A stretch of 5,971 bases of DNA from an uncultured Eubacteriales bacterium (GTDB lineage Bacteria > Bacillota > Clostridia > Oscillospirales > Oscillospiraceae). Of this stretch, positions 1 through 5,704 are shown in pieces. Position numbers and translations under genes: made by a program. Location: contig USPI01000092.1 in NCBI GenBank assembly GCA_900556535.1, positions 1 to 5,971 on the forward strand. The letters run 5' to 3'. The notes beneath the pieces were generated by a model. The model was given only the letters and a program-made list of their open reading frames with translations. It ran no database searches and had not been told where the DNA came from. Each line of letters starts with the position of its first letter. Positions within the stretch are counted from its first letter, which is position 1.

Positions 1-4
1 ATAC

Positions 5-10
5 AGGGGG
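5..10 (+). promoter_or_regulatory. Ribosome binding site of the flavodoxin-like gene
   Basis: AGGGGG lies 7 bases before the ATG at 18, a good Shine-Dalgarno match and spacing. It supports that ATG as the true start. The promoter of this gene is outside the window. Confidence 0.7.
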
Positions 11-17
11 TATAGTT

Positions 18-521
18 ATGTTCAGTTCAATAGTTTATTATTCAACTACCGGCTCTTGCAAAAAGTACGCGGAGCTGCTCTCGGCAAAACTTCACATACC
101 CGCGCATCCCTTGGGCAAGGAATACGTTCCTGATGGCACCAAGATAATCTATGTAGGCTGGCTTATGGCGGGCAAGGTCATGGGCTATGCAAAAGCCGCC
201 GCAAAGTATGACATCGGCGCCGTGGTGCAGGTCGGAATGGGACCTGAAAATTCCAAGAGCGAGAAGATCTGCCGCGAGAAGAATCCTGTCAGAGCTGACG
301 CTGCTGTGTTCACCCGTCAGGGCAGATTTAACATAAACAAGCTGCCGCTGCCTTATAAGCTTATAATGAAGCTGAAAAATAAAGAGATCGCCGCACGCCT
401 CGAAAAGCTGGGCAGCCTTGACGAAGGTCAGAAGGCAACGCTCAAGATGGCAAAGACCGGCGTGGGCGAGCCCGCGTCCTGGTGCGTTGACGATATCGTC
501 AAATGGTGCGAGAATAACTGA
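18..521 (+). CDS. Flavodoxin-fold (flavodoxin domain) protein
   Basis: A 167-residue cytoplasmic protein, probably an FMN-binding electron carrier or small flavodoxin-type oxidoreductase. The N-terminus has a beta-strand followed by a phosphate loop (YYSTTGSCKKYAE, residues 7-19), matching the T/S-x-T-G-x pattern that holds the FMN phosphate in flavodoxins. A second strand follows (KIIYVGWLMAGKV, 42-54), where related proteins have a G-x-x-x-x-AGK loop, and a third near AVVQVGMGP (68-76). Its length is close to short-chain flavodoxins (140-180 residues). There is no signal peptide, membrane segment or ferredoxin-type cysteine cluster, so it is not one of the ferredoxin-fused versions. The start is fixed by a good ribosome site. 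It appears to precede the fumarase operon as a separate unit, since a terminator and a new promoter lie between. The electron partner is unknown. The fold is fairly sure; the specific role is not. Confidence 0.8.
   Translation: MFSSIVYYSTTGSCKKYAELLSAKLHIPAHPLGKEYVPDGTKIIYVGWLMAGKVMGYAKAAAKYDIGAVVQVGMGPENSKSEKICREKNPVRADAAVFTRQGRFNINKLPLPYKLIMKLKNKEIAARLEKLGSLDEGQKATLKMAKTGVGEPASWCVDDIVKWCENN
487..516 (+). promoter_or_regulatory. Possible promoter for the intergenic RNA
   Basis: TTGACG (487-492), a 17-base spacer, then GAGAAT (510-515) is a partial sigma-A match (5 of 6 at -35, 4 of 6 at -10). It would start transcription around 522, just after the flavodoxin-like stop codon and at the left edge of the structured intergenic region. 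The -35 lies inside a perfect 16-bp palindrome (487-502), a possible operator. This is weak evidence: the same bases encode the C-terminus of the upstream protein. Confidence 0.25.
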
Positions 522-858
522 CGCCGTATTTCATTTTTTGGGAGGGCAATGCCTGACCATTCATTGAGATAGCGCAGTGCTTTTTCCGCGAAACGGCTTC
601 GACTCGTGATACCGAAGAGCCCACACTTCCGGTGTCTGCTTCCCGGTCTGAGCGGCGGAGCGGGGGAGTGCTGCAAGAACCGGTTTCGAGGGCTGAAGGC
701 CGCGGATCGACGCAGACCTTTCGCAGCCGTGTCCGAAGAAACAAAATAGCGGGCATTTTGACGGCGGCGCCGCCGAGGACCTGAGCAATCCTCTAAGGCA
801 AAACCGGCCGAATGCCATACACACAGCGGGAGTCGTTATTGACTCCCGCTGTGTTTTT
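522..858 (+). ncRNA. Candidate structured RNA (unidentified family) ending in an intrinsic terminator
   Basis: This 337-base stretch has no convincing protein gene on either strand but ends in a strong terminator. Possible helices visible by eye: GGC-TTCG (595-601) with CGAA-GCC (613-621, GA bulge); ACAC (623-626) with GTGT (632-635); GCTTCCC (638-644) with GGGAGTGC (664-671, one bulge); GAGGA (775-779) with TCCTC (789-793); GGCATT (752-757) with AATGCC (811-816); and a long-range CCGGTTT (680-686) with AAACCGG (801-807). Two of these cannot all form at once, so rearrangement or a pseudoknot is possible. I do not see RNase P, tmRNA, SRP RNA or T-box signature motifs. It could be a stand-alone RNA (the raiA-motif group of Firmicutes is one family to test, from general size and setting only) or a terminator-controlled leader of the fumarase operon. 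Start and strand are inferred from the terminator's orientation. Confidence 0.45.
821..858 (+). terminator. Strong rho-independent terminator before the fumarase operon
   Basis: A perfect 14-bp stem pairs 821-834 (ACACAGCGGGAGTC) with 841-854, closing a 6-base loop (GTTATT), and is followed by a run of five T (854-858). It ends whatever is transcribed from 522 onward, or the flavodoxin-like transcript. The downstream promoter's -35 hexamer starts in its loop. Confidence 0.9.
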
Positions 859-867
859 GCTTATAAT
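839..867 (+). promoter_or_regulatory. Sigma-A promoter of the fumarase/malic enzyme operon
   Basis: TTGACT (839-844), exactly 17 bases, then TATAAT (862-867): eleven of twelve consensus bases with optimal spacing. Transcription should begin near 874, giving a 5' leader of about 33 bases before the ATG at 907. The -35 uses two loop bases and four bases of the 3' arm of the terminator at 821-858, so the two signals share DNA. Confidence 0.85.
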
Positions 868-894
868 TATATGATGAAATTTTAGCTTTTTCTT

Positions 895-898
895 GGAG
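895..898 (+). promoter_or_regulatory. Ribosome binding site of fumarase alpha
   Basis: GGAG lies 8 bases before the ATG at 907 and supports that start. The leader between the predicted transcription start and this site is too short to hold a riboswitch. Confidence 0.65.
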
Positions 899-906
899 CC
901 GATATA

Positions 907-1746
907 ATGAGAAATATTGATGCAAAAGCTATCGAGGATGCGGTAGCGCGCCTGTGTATCGAGGCAAACCTGCGACTGCCGGATGACGTTATAGCTGCAA
1001 TTAAAGCCGCCGAAAATAACGAGCCGTGGGCAAACGCCCGCCGCAGCCTGTCGCTGCTGTCGGAAAACGTGCGCCTTGCCGAGGAGAAAACGCTGCCCGT
1101 GTGTCAGGATACGGGCATGGCCTGTGTTTTCCTCCGCATCGGGCAGGACGTGCACATAGAAGGCGATCTGACTTGTGCCGTCAATGCAGGTGTGCGCCGC
1201 GGCTACGGTGAGGGCTACCTGCGCAAAAGCGTCGTGCGCGACCCACTGCGCAGAGTGAACACGGAGGATAATACACCGGCGCTTTTAAGCGTTGAGCTCA
1301 CAGCGGGTGATAAGATAGGCGTCACCGTCATGCCCAAGGGCTTCGGCAGCGAGAACATGAGTGCACTTAAAATGCTCAAGCCCGCGGACGGAGTGGAGGG
1401 CGTTAAGAAATTCGTCCTCGATACCGTTGAGGCAGCCGGTGCAAATCCATGCCCGCCCATAATTGTCGGCATCGGCATCGGCGGCAGCTTTGATAAGGCG
1501 GCGTATCTTGCAAAGCACGCTCTGCTGCGCAGGCTCGATGAGAAGAATCCCGATGAGTTTTACGCAGAGCTTGAGAGCGAGCTGCTCGAAAGAATAAATT
1601 CACTCGGAATCGGACCGCAGGGCTTCGGCGGCAAAACGACCGCGCTCGGCGTTGCGATAGAAACCATGCCCACCCATGTCGCGGGGCTGCCGGTGGCGGT
1701 CAATATAAGCTGCCACGCAACGCGCAGGGCGAGCTGCGAGATATGA
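907..1746 (+). CDS. Class I fumarate hydratase, alpha subunit (TtdA/FumA N-terminal family)
   Basis: The larger subunit of a two-part iron-sulfur hydro-lyase that reversibly hydrates fumarate to L-malate in the cytoplasm. At 279 residues it is the normal length for the separate alpha chain. The three cysteines expected to bind the [4Fe-4S] cluster are all present: Cys66 in CQDTG, Cys182 in ANPCPPIIVGIGIGG, and Cys269 in SCHATRRA. Other family blocks are visible: GYLRKSVVRDPL (103-114), MPKGFGSENMS (142-152) and GIGPQGFGGKTTALGV (234-249). The gene begins 40 bases after a near-consensus promoter and ends overlapping the beta-subunit region. Class I enzymes lose their cluster in oxygen, which fits an anaerobe. 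The L-tartrate dehydratase alpha chain belongs to the same family and cannot be excluded from sequence alone, but the downstream malic enzyme makes fumarase by far the more likely reading. Confidence 0.93.
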   Translation: MRNIDAKAIEDAVARLCIEANLRLPDDVIAAIKAAENNEPWANARRSLSLLSENVRLAEEKTLPVCQDTGMACVFLRIGQDVHIEGDLTCAVNAGVRRGYGEGYLRKSVVRDPLRRVNTEDNTPALLSVELTAGDKIGVTVMPKGFGSENMSALKMLKPADGVEGVKKFVLDTVEAAGANPCPPIIVGIGIGGSFDKAAYLAKHALLRRLDEKNPDEFYAELESELLERINSLGIGPQGFGGKTTALGVAIETMPTHVAGLPVAVNISCHATRRASCEI

Positions 1747-1750
1747 GGTG
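1745..1750 (+). promoter_or_regulatory. Ribosome binding site that decides the fumarase beta start
   Basis: GAGGTG sits 4 bases before the ATG at 1755. It overlaps the alpha-subunit stop codon (1744-1746). An alternative ATG at 1743 has no comparable site upstream and would add four residues (MRCA) not expected in the family. Confidence 0.5.
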
Positions 1751-1754
1751 TGCC

Positions 1755-2315
1755 ATGGAATATAAAATAAACGTCCCCGCTTCCGATGCAGAGCTCAAAA
1801 AGCTCCGCGCAGGCGACAGCGTGCTGCTTTCGGGCACGGTGTACACAGCCCGCGACGCCGCGCACAAGCGCATTTGCGAGGCGCTCGACAGGGGAGATGA
1901 TCTGCCCTTTGACCTTCGCGGCAGTGCTATCTACTACGTCGGTCCCACGCCCGAGCATGACGGCTGCTGCATTGGCTCTGCCGGCCCCACCACCTCCGGC
2001 AGAATGGACGCATATGCCCCACGACTGCTTGATATGGGGCTCAGGATCATGATCGGCAAGGGCAATCGAAATTCCGCCGTCATTGACGCTATGGTGAGAA
2101 ACGGCGCTGTTTATCTTGCCGCAATGGGCGGAGCGGGAGCTCTCATGGCAGCCTCGGTGGAGACTGCGGATCTTGTGTGCTGGGAGGATCTCGGCTGCGA
2201 GGCTGTAAGACGGCTCACGGTGCGTGATATGCCCCTGACCGTTGCAATTGACAGCGAGGGAAACGATCTGTATAAGCTCGGCAGAGCGGAGTATTTGAAG
2301 GAGGCTGAAAAGTAA
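1755..2315 (+). CDS. Class I fumarate hydratase, beta subunit (TtdB/FumA C-terminal family)
   Basis: The smaller subunit of the same hydro-lyase, supplying much of the substrate pocket for fumarate/malate. From the chosen start it is 186 residues, normal for the separate beta chain. Family blocks appear in order: LRAGDSVLLSGTVYTARDAAHKR (17-39), YYVGPTP (60-66), AGPTTSGRMD (76-85), MIGKGN (99-104) and WEDLGCEAVRRLTVRDMPL (143-161). I start it at ATG 1755 because its N-terminus (MEYKINVPAS) then fits the family and a ribosome site lies just upstream; an in-frame ATG at 1743 overlaps the alpha stop as ATGA and would add four residues. The final TAA shares its last base with the ATG of malic enzyme, so the three genes are almost certainly co-transcribed and translationally coupled. 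L-tartrate dehydratase beta is the main alternative and is less likely given the context. Confidence 0.93.
   Translation: MEYKINVPASDAELKKLRAGDSVLLSGTVYTARDAAHKRICEALDRGDDLPFDLRGSAIYYVGPTPEHDGCCIGSAGPTTSGRMDAYAPRLLDMGLRIMIGKGNRNSAVIDAMVRNGAVYLAAMGGAGALMAASVETADLVCWEDLGCEAVRRLTVRDMPLTVAIDSEGNDLYKLGRAEYLKEAEK
2298..2304 (+). promoter_or_regulatory. Ribosome binding site of malic enzyme
   Basis: AAGGAGG, the best Shine-Dalgarno match in the window, lies 10 bases before ATG 2315 and inside the end of the beta-subunit gene. Malic enzyme can therefore be initiated independently as well as by coupling. Confidence 0.75.
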
Positions 2316-3487
2316 TGGATTATGCGAAAAAATCGCTTGAAATGCACTATGAGCTGAAGGGCAAGATAGAGATCGCGCCGCGCGCCAAGGCGGACACCCG
2401 CGAGGCACTGAGCCTTGCCTACACTCCGGGCGTTGCCGCGCCGTGCCTTGAGATACAAAAGGACGTAAATAAAAGCTATGAGCTGACCCGCCGCTGGAAT
2501 ACCGTTGCGGTTGTGACCGACGGCACGGCGGTGCTGGGTCTGGGCGACATCGGACCCGAGGCAGGTATGCCCGTCATGGAGGGAAAGTGCCTGCTGTTTA
2601 AGGAATTCGGCGGCGTTGACGCCGTTCCGCTGTGCATTCGCAGCAAGGACGTTGACGAGATAGTAAACACCGTCGCACTGCTCGCCGGCTCCTTCGGCGG
2701 CATAAATCTGGAGGATATTTCCGCACCGCGCTGCTTTGAAATAGAGCGCAGACTGAAGGAGCGCTGCGATATTCCCGTTTTCCACGATGACCAGCACGGC
2801 ACTGCGGTAATAATGCTTGCAGGGCTCATGAACGCGCTCAAGGTCGTCGGTAAAAGGCTTGAGGACATTAAGATCGTGACCTCCGGAGCGGGCGCCGCGG
2901 GCATCGCAATAATAAAGCTGCTCTCGTCCTGCGGAGCGGGCAGTGTCATCATGACCGACCGTCACGGCGCGATATATAAGGGCAGGGAGAATCTCAATCC
3001 CGCCAAGCGCGAGATAGCGGAGATAACGAACAAAAGCTGCGAAAAGGGAACACTTGCTGACGTCATCAAGGGCGCGGATGTTTTCATAGGCGTGTCTGCC
3101 CCCGGCGTTTTGACGAAGGAAATGGTTGCGAGCATGGCTGAAAACGCCATCGTTTTCGCCTGCGCAAACCCCACGCCCGAGATTTTTCCGGACGAGGCGA
3201 AGGCTGCGGGCGCGGCAGTCGTCAGCACCGGGCGCAGCGATTATCCCAACCAGATAAACAACGTCCTCGCATTCCCCGGGATTTTCCGCGGCGCACTCGA
3301 TGCGAGAGCGTCGGAGATAAACGACGAGATGAAGCTCGCCGCCGCGCACGCGCTTGCGGGCATGGTCGGCGACGACAGGCTCAGCCGCGATAACATCCTG
3401 CCGCAGGCGTTTGACCCCGGCGTCGGAGATACCGTAGCGGCGGCGGTCAAGGCTGCCGCGATAAGAAGCGGAGCAGCGAGAATATGA
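2315..3487 (+). CDS. Malic enzyme (malate dehydrogenase, oxaloacetate-decarboxylating; short bacterial type)
   Basis: Oxidatively decarboxylates L-malate to pyruvate and CO2 with reduction of NAD(P), in the cytoplasm; it takes up the malate made by the fumarase just upstream. At 390 residues it is the short bacterial form without the C-terminal phosphotransacetylase-like domain of MaeB proteins. N-terminal malic domain: YTPGV (36-40, catalytic Tyr36), VTDGTAVLGLGDIGPEAGMPVMEGK (67-91, catalytic Lys91), metal-ligand region NLEDISAPRC (131-140) and PVFHDDQHGTA (154-164). NAD-binding domain: the GAGAAG dinucleotide loop (191-196) with an acidic residue after the second strand (Asp215 in IMTDRHG), which suggests NAD rather than NADP, though this is only an inference. 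The C-terminal SDYPNQINNVLAFPG (308-322) is the usual substrate and metal block. The stop overlaps the next gene as ATGA. No key residue appears missing. Confidence 0.95.
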   Translation: MDYAKKSLEMHYELKGKIEIAPRAKADTREALSLAYTPGVAAPCLEIQKDVNKSYELTRRWNTVAVVTDGTAVLGLGDIGPEAGMPVMEGKCLLFKEFGGVDAVPLCIRSKDVDEIVNTVALLAGSFGGINLEDISAPRCFEIERRLKERCDIPVFHDDQHGTAVIMLAGLMNALKVVGKRLEDIKIVTSGAGAAGIAIIKLLSSCGAGSVIMTDRHGAIYKGRENLNPAKREIAEITNKSCEKGTLADVIKGADVFIGVSAPGVLTKEMVASMAENAIVFACANPTPEIFPDEAKAAGAAVVSTGRSDYPNQINNVLAFPGIFRGALDARASEINDEMKLAAAHALAGMVGDDRLSRDNILPQAFDPGVGDTVAAAVKAAAIRSGAARI

Positions 3488-4227
3488 AAAAACGCCTTGC
3501 CGGAGCAAGCGCCGGAATAGTTGCGATCATCATCGTATTTGCCCTCGTGAGCTTCCTGCTGACTCCGTTTGCCAAGAGCTATTGCGCAGACAGTGTGTCC
3601 GATTCGAAAAAGCAAATTGCGCTCACCTTTGACGATGGCCCCGGAAAGCACACTCAGCAGCTTCTTGACGGCCTGCGCGAGCGCGGCGTTAAAGCGAGCT
3701 TCTTCCTCATGGGCAGCAAGGTCGAAAAGCGCCCCGAGATAGTCAGGCAGATGCATGACGACGGCCACCTCATAGGCTGCCACACTTGGTCGCACATAAG
3801 CTTTTTTGAGCACTCCATGACCGAGATTCACGATGAAATAGACCGCACGAATTCGCTTATCGAGAGCATAACGGGCGAGTATCCGCAGTTCCTGCGCCCG
3901 CCCTACGGATACTATACGGGCGCGATGCTCAACGAAATAAGCAGCATTGCCGTTTTGTGGTCTGCCTCCCCGCGCGATTGGGTGAACACGGACGAGGAAT
4001 ACATCTATAATTGGTTTCTCGAAAACGCGCGCGACGGAGACATTATCCTGCTGCACGACACCAAGGAGGCTACCGTCCCCGCCGTGCTGCGCGCTATCGA
4101 CACTCTCACGGAGCGTGGCTTCGAGTTCGTCCGCGCCGACGAGCTGCTGTGCCGTAACGGAGATAAGCTCGCCCCCGGCTTAGCCTATCGCTTCTGCCCG
4201 TATAACAGCCGCGCATGGTATATTTAA
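3484..4227 (+). CDS. Membrane-anchored polysaccharide deacetylase (NodB domain)
   Basis: A carbohydrate esterase family 4 type enzyme that removes N-acetyl groups from a glycan outside the membrane, plausibly peptidoglycan. Residues 10-27 form a hydrophobic segment after a positive start (MKKR), so the protein is probably anchored with its domain outside; no lipobox is clear. All five NodB motifs are visible: TFDDGPG (48-54; catalytic and metal Asp50/Asp51), HTWSH (100-104; metal histidines), RPPYG (138-142), DW (165-166) and LLHD (189-192; catalytic His191). It should therefore be active. At 247 residues it is nearly all catalytic domain. Its ATG overlaps the malic enzyme stop by 4 bases, with a modest GGAG ten bases upstream (3470-3473), so it is the last gene of the operon, followed by a strong terminator. 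A PdaA/PdaB-like sporulation role is possible but cannot be decided here. Its link to malate metabolism is unexplained. Confidence 0.92.
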   Translation: MKKRLAGASAGIVAIIIVFALVSFLLTPFAKSYCADSVSDSKKQIALTFDDGPGKHTQQLLDGLRERGVKASFFLMGSKVEKRPEIVRQMHDDGHLIGCHTWSHISFFEHSMTEIHDEIDRTNSLIESITGEYPQFLRPPYGYYTGAMLNEISSIAVLWSASPRDWVNTDEEYIYNWFLENARDGDIILLHDTKEATVPAVLRAIDTLTERGFEFVRADELLCRNGDKLAPGLAYRFCPYNSRAWYI

Positions 4228-4232
4228 ATAAC

Positions 4233-4272
4233 AAAAAATCTCGACAGCACGCGAAGTGTTGTCGAGATTTTT
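4233..4272 (+). terminator. Rho-independent terminator of the fumarase/malic enzyme/deacetylase operon
   Basis: A 17-bp stem pairs 4234-4250 with 4256-4272, with a single G-U wobble and a 5-base loop (GCGAA). The arms run from an A tract to a T tract (AAAAATCTCGACA... and ...TGTCGAGATTTTT), so the hairpin could terminate from both strands. It begins 6 bases after the deacetylase stop codon. Confidence 0.92.
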
Positions 4273-5704
4273 CTATGAAGTGCAGGCGGCGCAGCCGCTC
4301 GCCGTTCGCGCGTTCGGCGGCGGTCTGAAAGAGGCTCGCGAGAGCGGCGCAAGCAGACAGCAGCAGTTTAACTATGCCCTCAGCAGCGCGGCGGTCGAAG
4401 TGCTGACGGAAAAGATAGGCTCGATAGCACTGCCGCTCAAGGGCGCATATGGCAAGGGCGCTGTTGACGATATAGTCAGAGACTTTGTAAACGGCGCGGC
4501 AAAGACTCCGCTCGGCAGGGCGGGACTTAATACGCTGTTCTCGGCGTTGTCCGAGGGCGGCGAGGAAATCGTCTCCGACATAGTAAACCCCATAATCAAA
4601 ACGGCCACCTTTGACCGCGAGGGCTATAAAGAATACGGCTCGCCCGAATATTGGAGCGAGATGCTGCGCGACGGCATCATCGGCGCAGGGCTCGGTCTTG
4701 TCGGTAACGGCGGGCAGGTCGTCCGCGCCGTCAATGAAACAAGGACGAACGCTAAAGCTAAAAAAAGTGGCGGCACGGAGGCTACGGCGGCGACAGCGAC
4801 CGCCGAGGAAGTCGCGCCTCAGCAGACCGCGCAGGACGGCGCAAGACGGCGTAGCGCTTCACAGGTAATCGCGGACATGGTAACCGCTGAGAACGGCACA
4901 CGCAACGATACAGCGGGGCAGGATGAAAGCACTGTCGTCAACACTGACCCGAGCGAGCACACCGCAGTTGAGCAAAGGGTGATAGACGAATACCAGTCAG
5001 CCGTTGACGAGGGGCTTACGAAATTCGTTAGTGACGTGGCATCGAAACGGATAACAAAACAAAATGCTCGATATGAACTGAAACCAGTATCAGACCGAGC
5101 GGCGAAGGACATTAAGCGTATCATGGGTGTGGATGTTTCCGGCAATAAAACCGTCATTGAAGCTCGTCAGGTGGCTCATATCCTCAAAGACCATGGCGAG
5201 AACGGACTCACAGATCAAACTATGCGCGATGTAAACGATATTGGGCGCATTCAGTATGTGCTCGATAATTACGACTCGCCAAAGGACGGAGGAGTAACCG
5301 AAGCGTATGTGACTGTTAAGCAAAATGGGAAGCACGGGAGAGCTCACACCGTAGTATTTGAAAAAGCTGTGAACGGCACATACTATGTAATTGAAGCCGT
5401 GCCGGATACCGCAAAGAAAACGACCTACATAGTTTCTGCCTATATGTCGAAAAGTGGCGCAAAAAAAACAGCCCCCTCGTCCGTCACTGGCAAAAGCCCG
5501 CGCGATACGCCCCAACACGCAGCAAGGGTGGCTGTTGGCGATACTGTATCACAGGAGACTGCTGATGTCAACCCTCGCAACGAACAAACATTGACTGCGG
5601 CGCCAAAGATTATGAGCTCGCCGTTAAGCTCACGGTCGCACTCGCCGAGGACGGCACAAACTCCGCTCAAGCATTACAGGCGCGGCGCCTGCTTAACAAA
5701 ATGA
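4256..5704 (+). CDS. Truncated phage polyvalent/minor-head-type protein with a PBECR-like nuclease domain (remnant)
   Basis: A 482-residue frame, probably a fragment of a much larger phage protein. The nominal GTG start lies in the terminator's 3' arm with no ribosome site, and the frame is open from 4232, so the native 5' end is likely missing. Residues 15-150 form a helical, glycine-spaced module (AVRAFGGGLKEARESG, AVEVLTEKIGSIALPL, KGAVDDIVRDF, SEGGEEIVSDIVNP) that I associate with large prophage head or polyvalent proteins of Clostridia. Residues 160-240 are an Ala/Thr/Gln/Glu-rich linker. Residues 275-400 resemble a phage Barnase-EndoU-ColicinE5/D-RelE-like (PBECR) nuclease: VSDRAAKDIKRIMGVD, ARQVAHILKDHGENG with His308 and His313, DIGRIQYVLDNYD, and TVVFEKAVNGTYYVIEAVPD. 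Such domains are thought to be toxins delivered or carried by phages. After about residue 445 the sequence turns low-complexity and basic, suggesting it runs out of frame past a deletion. Expression is doubtful. Confidence 0.6.
   Translation: MLSRFFYEVQAAQPLAVRAFGGGLKEARESGASRQQQFNYALSSAAVEVLTEKIGSIALPLKGAYGKGAVDDIVRDFVNGAAKTPLGRAGLNTLFSALSEGGEEIVSDIVNPIIKTATFDREGYKEYGSPEYWSEMLRDGIIGAGLGLVGNGGQVVRAVNETRTNAKAKKSGGTEATAATATAEEVAPQQTAQDGARRRSASQVIADMVTAENGTRNDTAGQDESTVVNTDPSEHTAVEQRVIDEYQSAVDEGLTKFVSDVASKRITKQNARYELKPVSDRAAKDIKRIMGVDVSGNKTVIEARQVAHILKDHGENGLTDQTMRDVNDIGRIQYVLDNYDSPKDGGVTEAYVTVKQNGKHGRAHTVVFEKAVNGTYYVIEAVPDTAKKTTYIVSAYMSKSGAKKTAPSSVTGKSPRDTPQHAARVAVGDTVSQETADVNPRNEQTLTAAPKIMSSPLSSRSHSPRTAQTPLKHYRRGACLTK

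Noticed and set aside
428..824. Three overlapping minus-strand open frames across the intergenic region
   Set aside because: They are rich in Arg/Ser/Cys, have no ribosome sites or family motifs, overlap each other in different frames, and lie over the candidate structured RNA; they look like chance frames in GC-rich sequence.
522..858. RNase P RNA, tmRNA, SRP RNA or a T-box leader
   Set aside because: The GAGGAAAGTCC block, the tRNA-like 3' end, the GGAAGGAAGCAGC-type loop and the TGGNACCGCG T-box sequence are all absent.
907..2315. L-tartrate dehydratase (TtdAB) instead of fumarase
   Set aside because: Same families and not fully separable by eye, but the adjoining malic enzyme and absence of a tartrate transporter or regulator favour fumarase.
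1560..2408. A 282-residue minus-strand open frame opposite the fumarase genes
   Set aside because: It spans three plus-strand gene ends and is fully explained as a shadow of the fumarase beta coding sequence.
2111..3508. A 465-residue minus-strand open frame opposite malic enzyme
   Set aside because: It mirrors the codon bias of the malic enzyme gene, has no recognisable motif, and the plus strand here contains every diagnostic malic enzyme block.
3241..4056. A 271-residue minus-strand open frame opposite malic enzyme and the deacetylase
   Set aside because: It crosses the junction of two well-supported plus-strand genes and shows no family motif.
5461..5468. Run of eight A as a programmed -1 frameshift site linking the nuclease domain to the out-of-frame tail
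   Set aside because: A -1 shift here enters the frame of the tail but meets a TGA at 5563-5565 before the tail module begins, so it could not produce the fusion.
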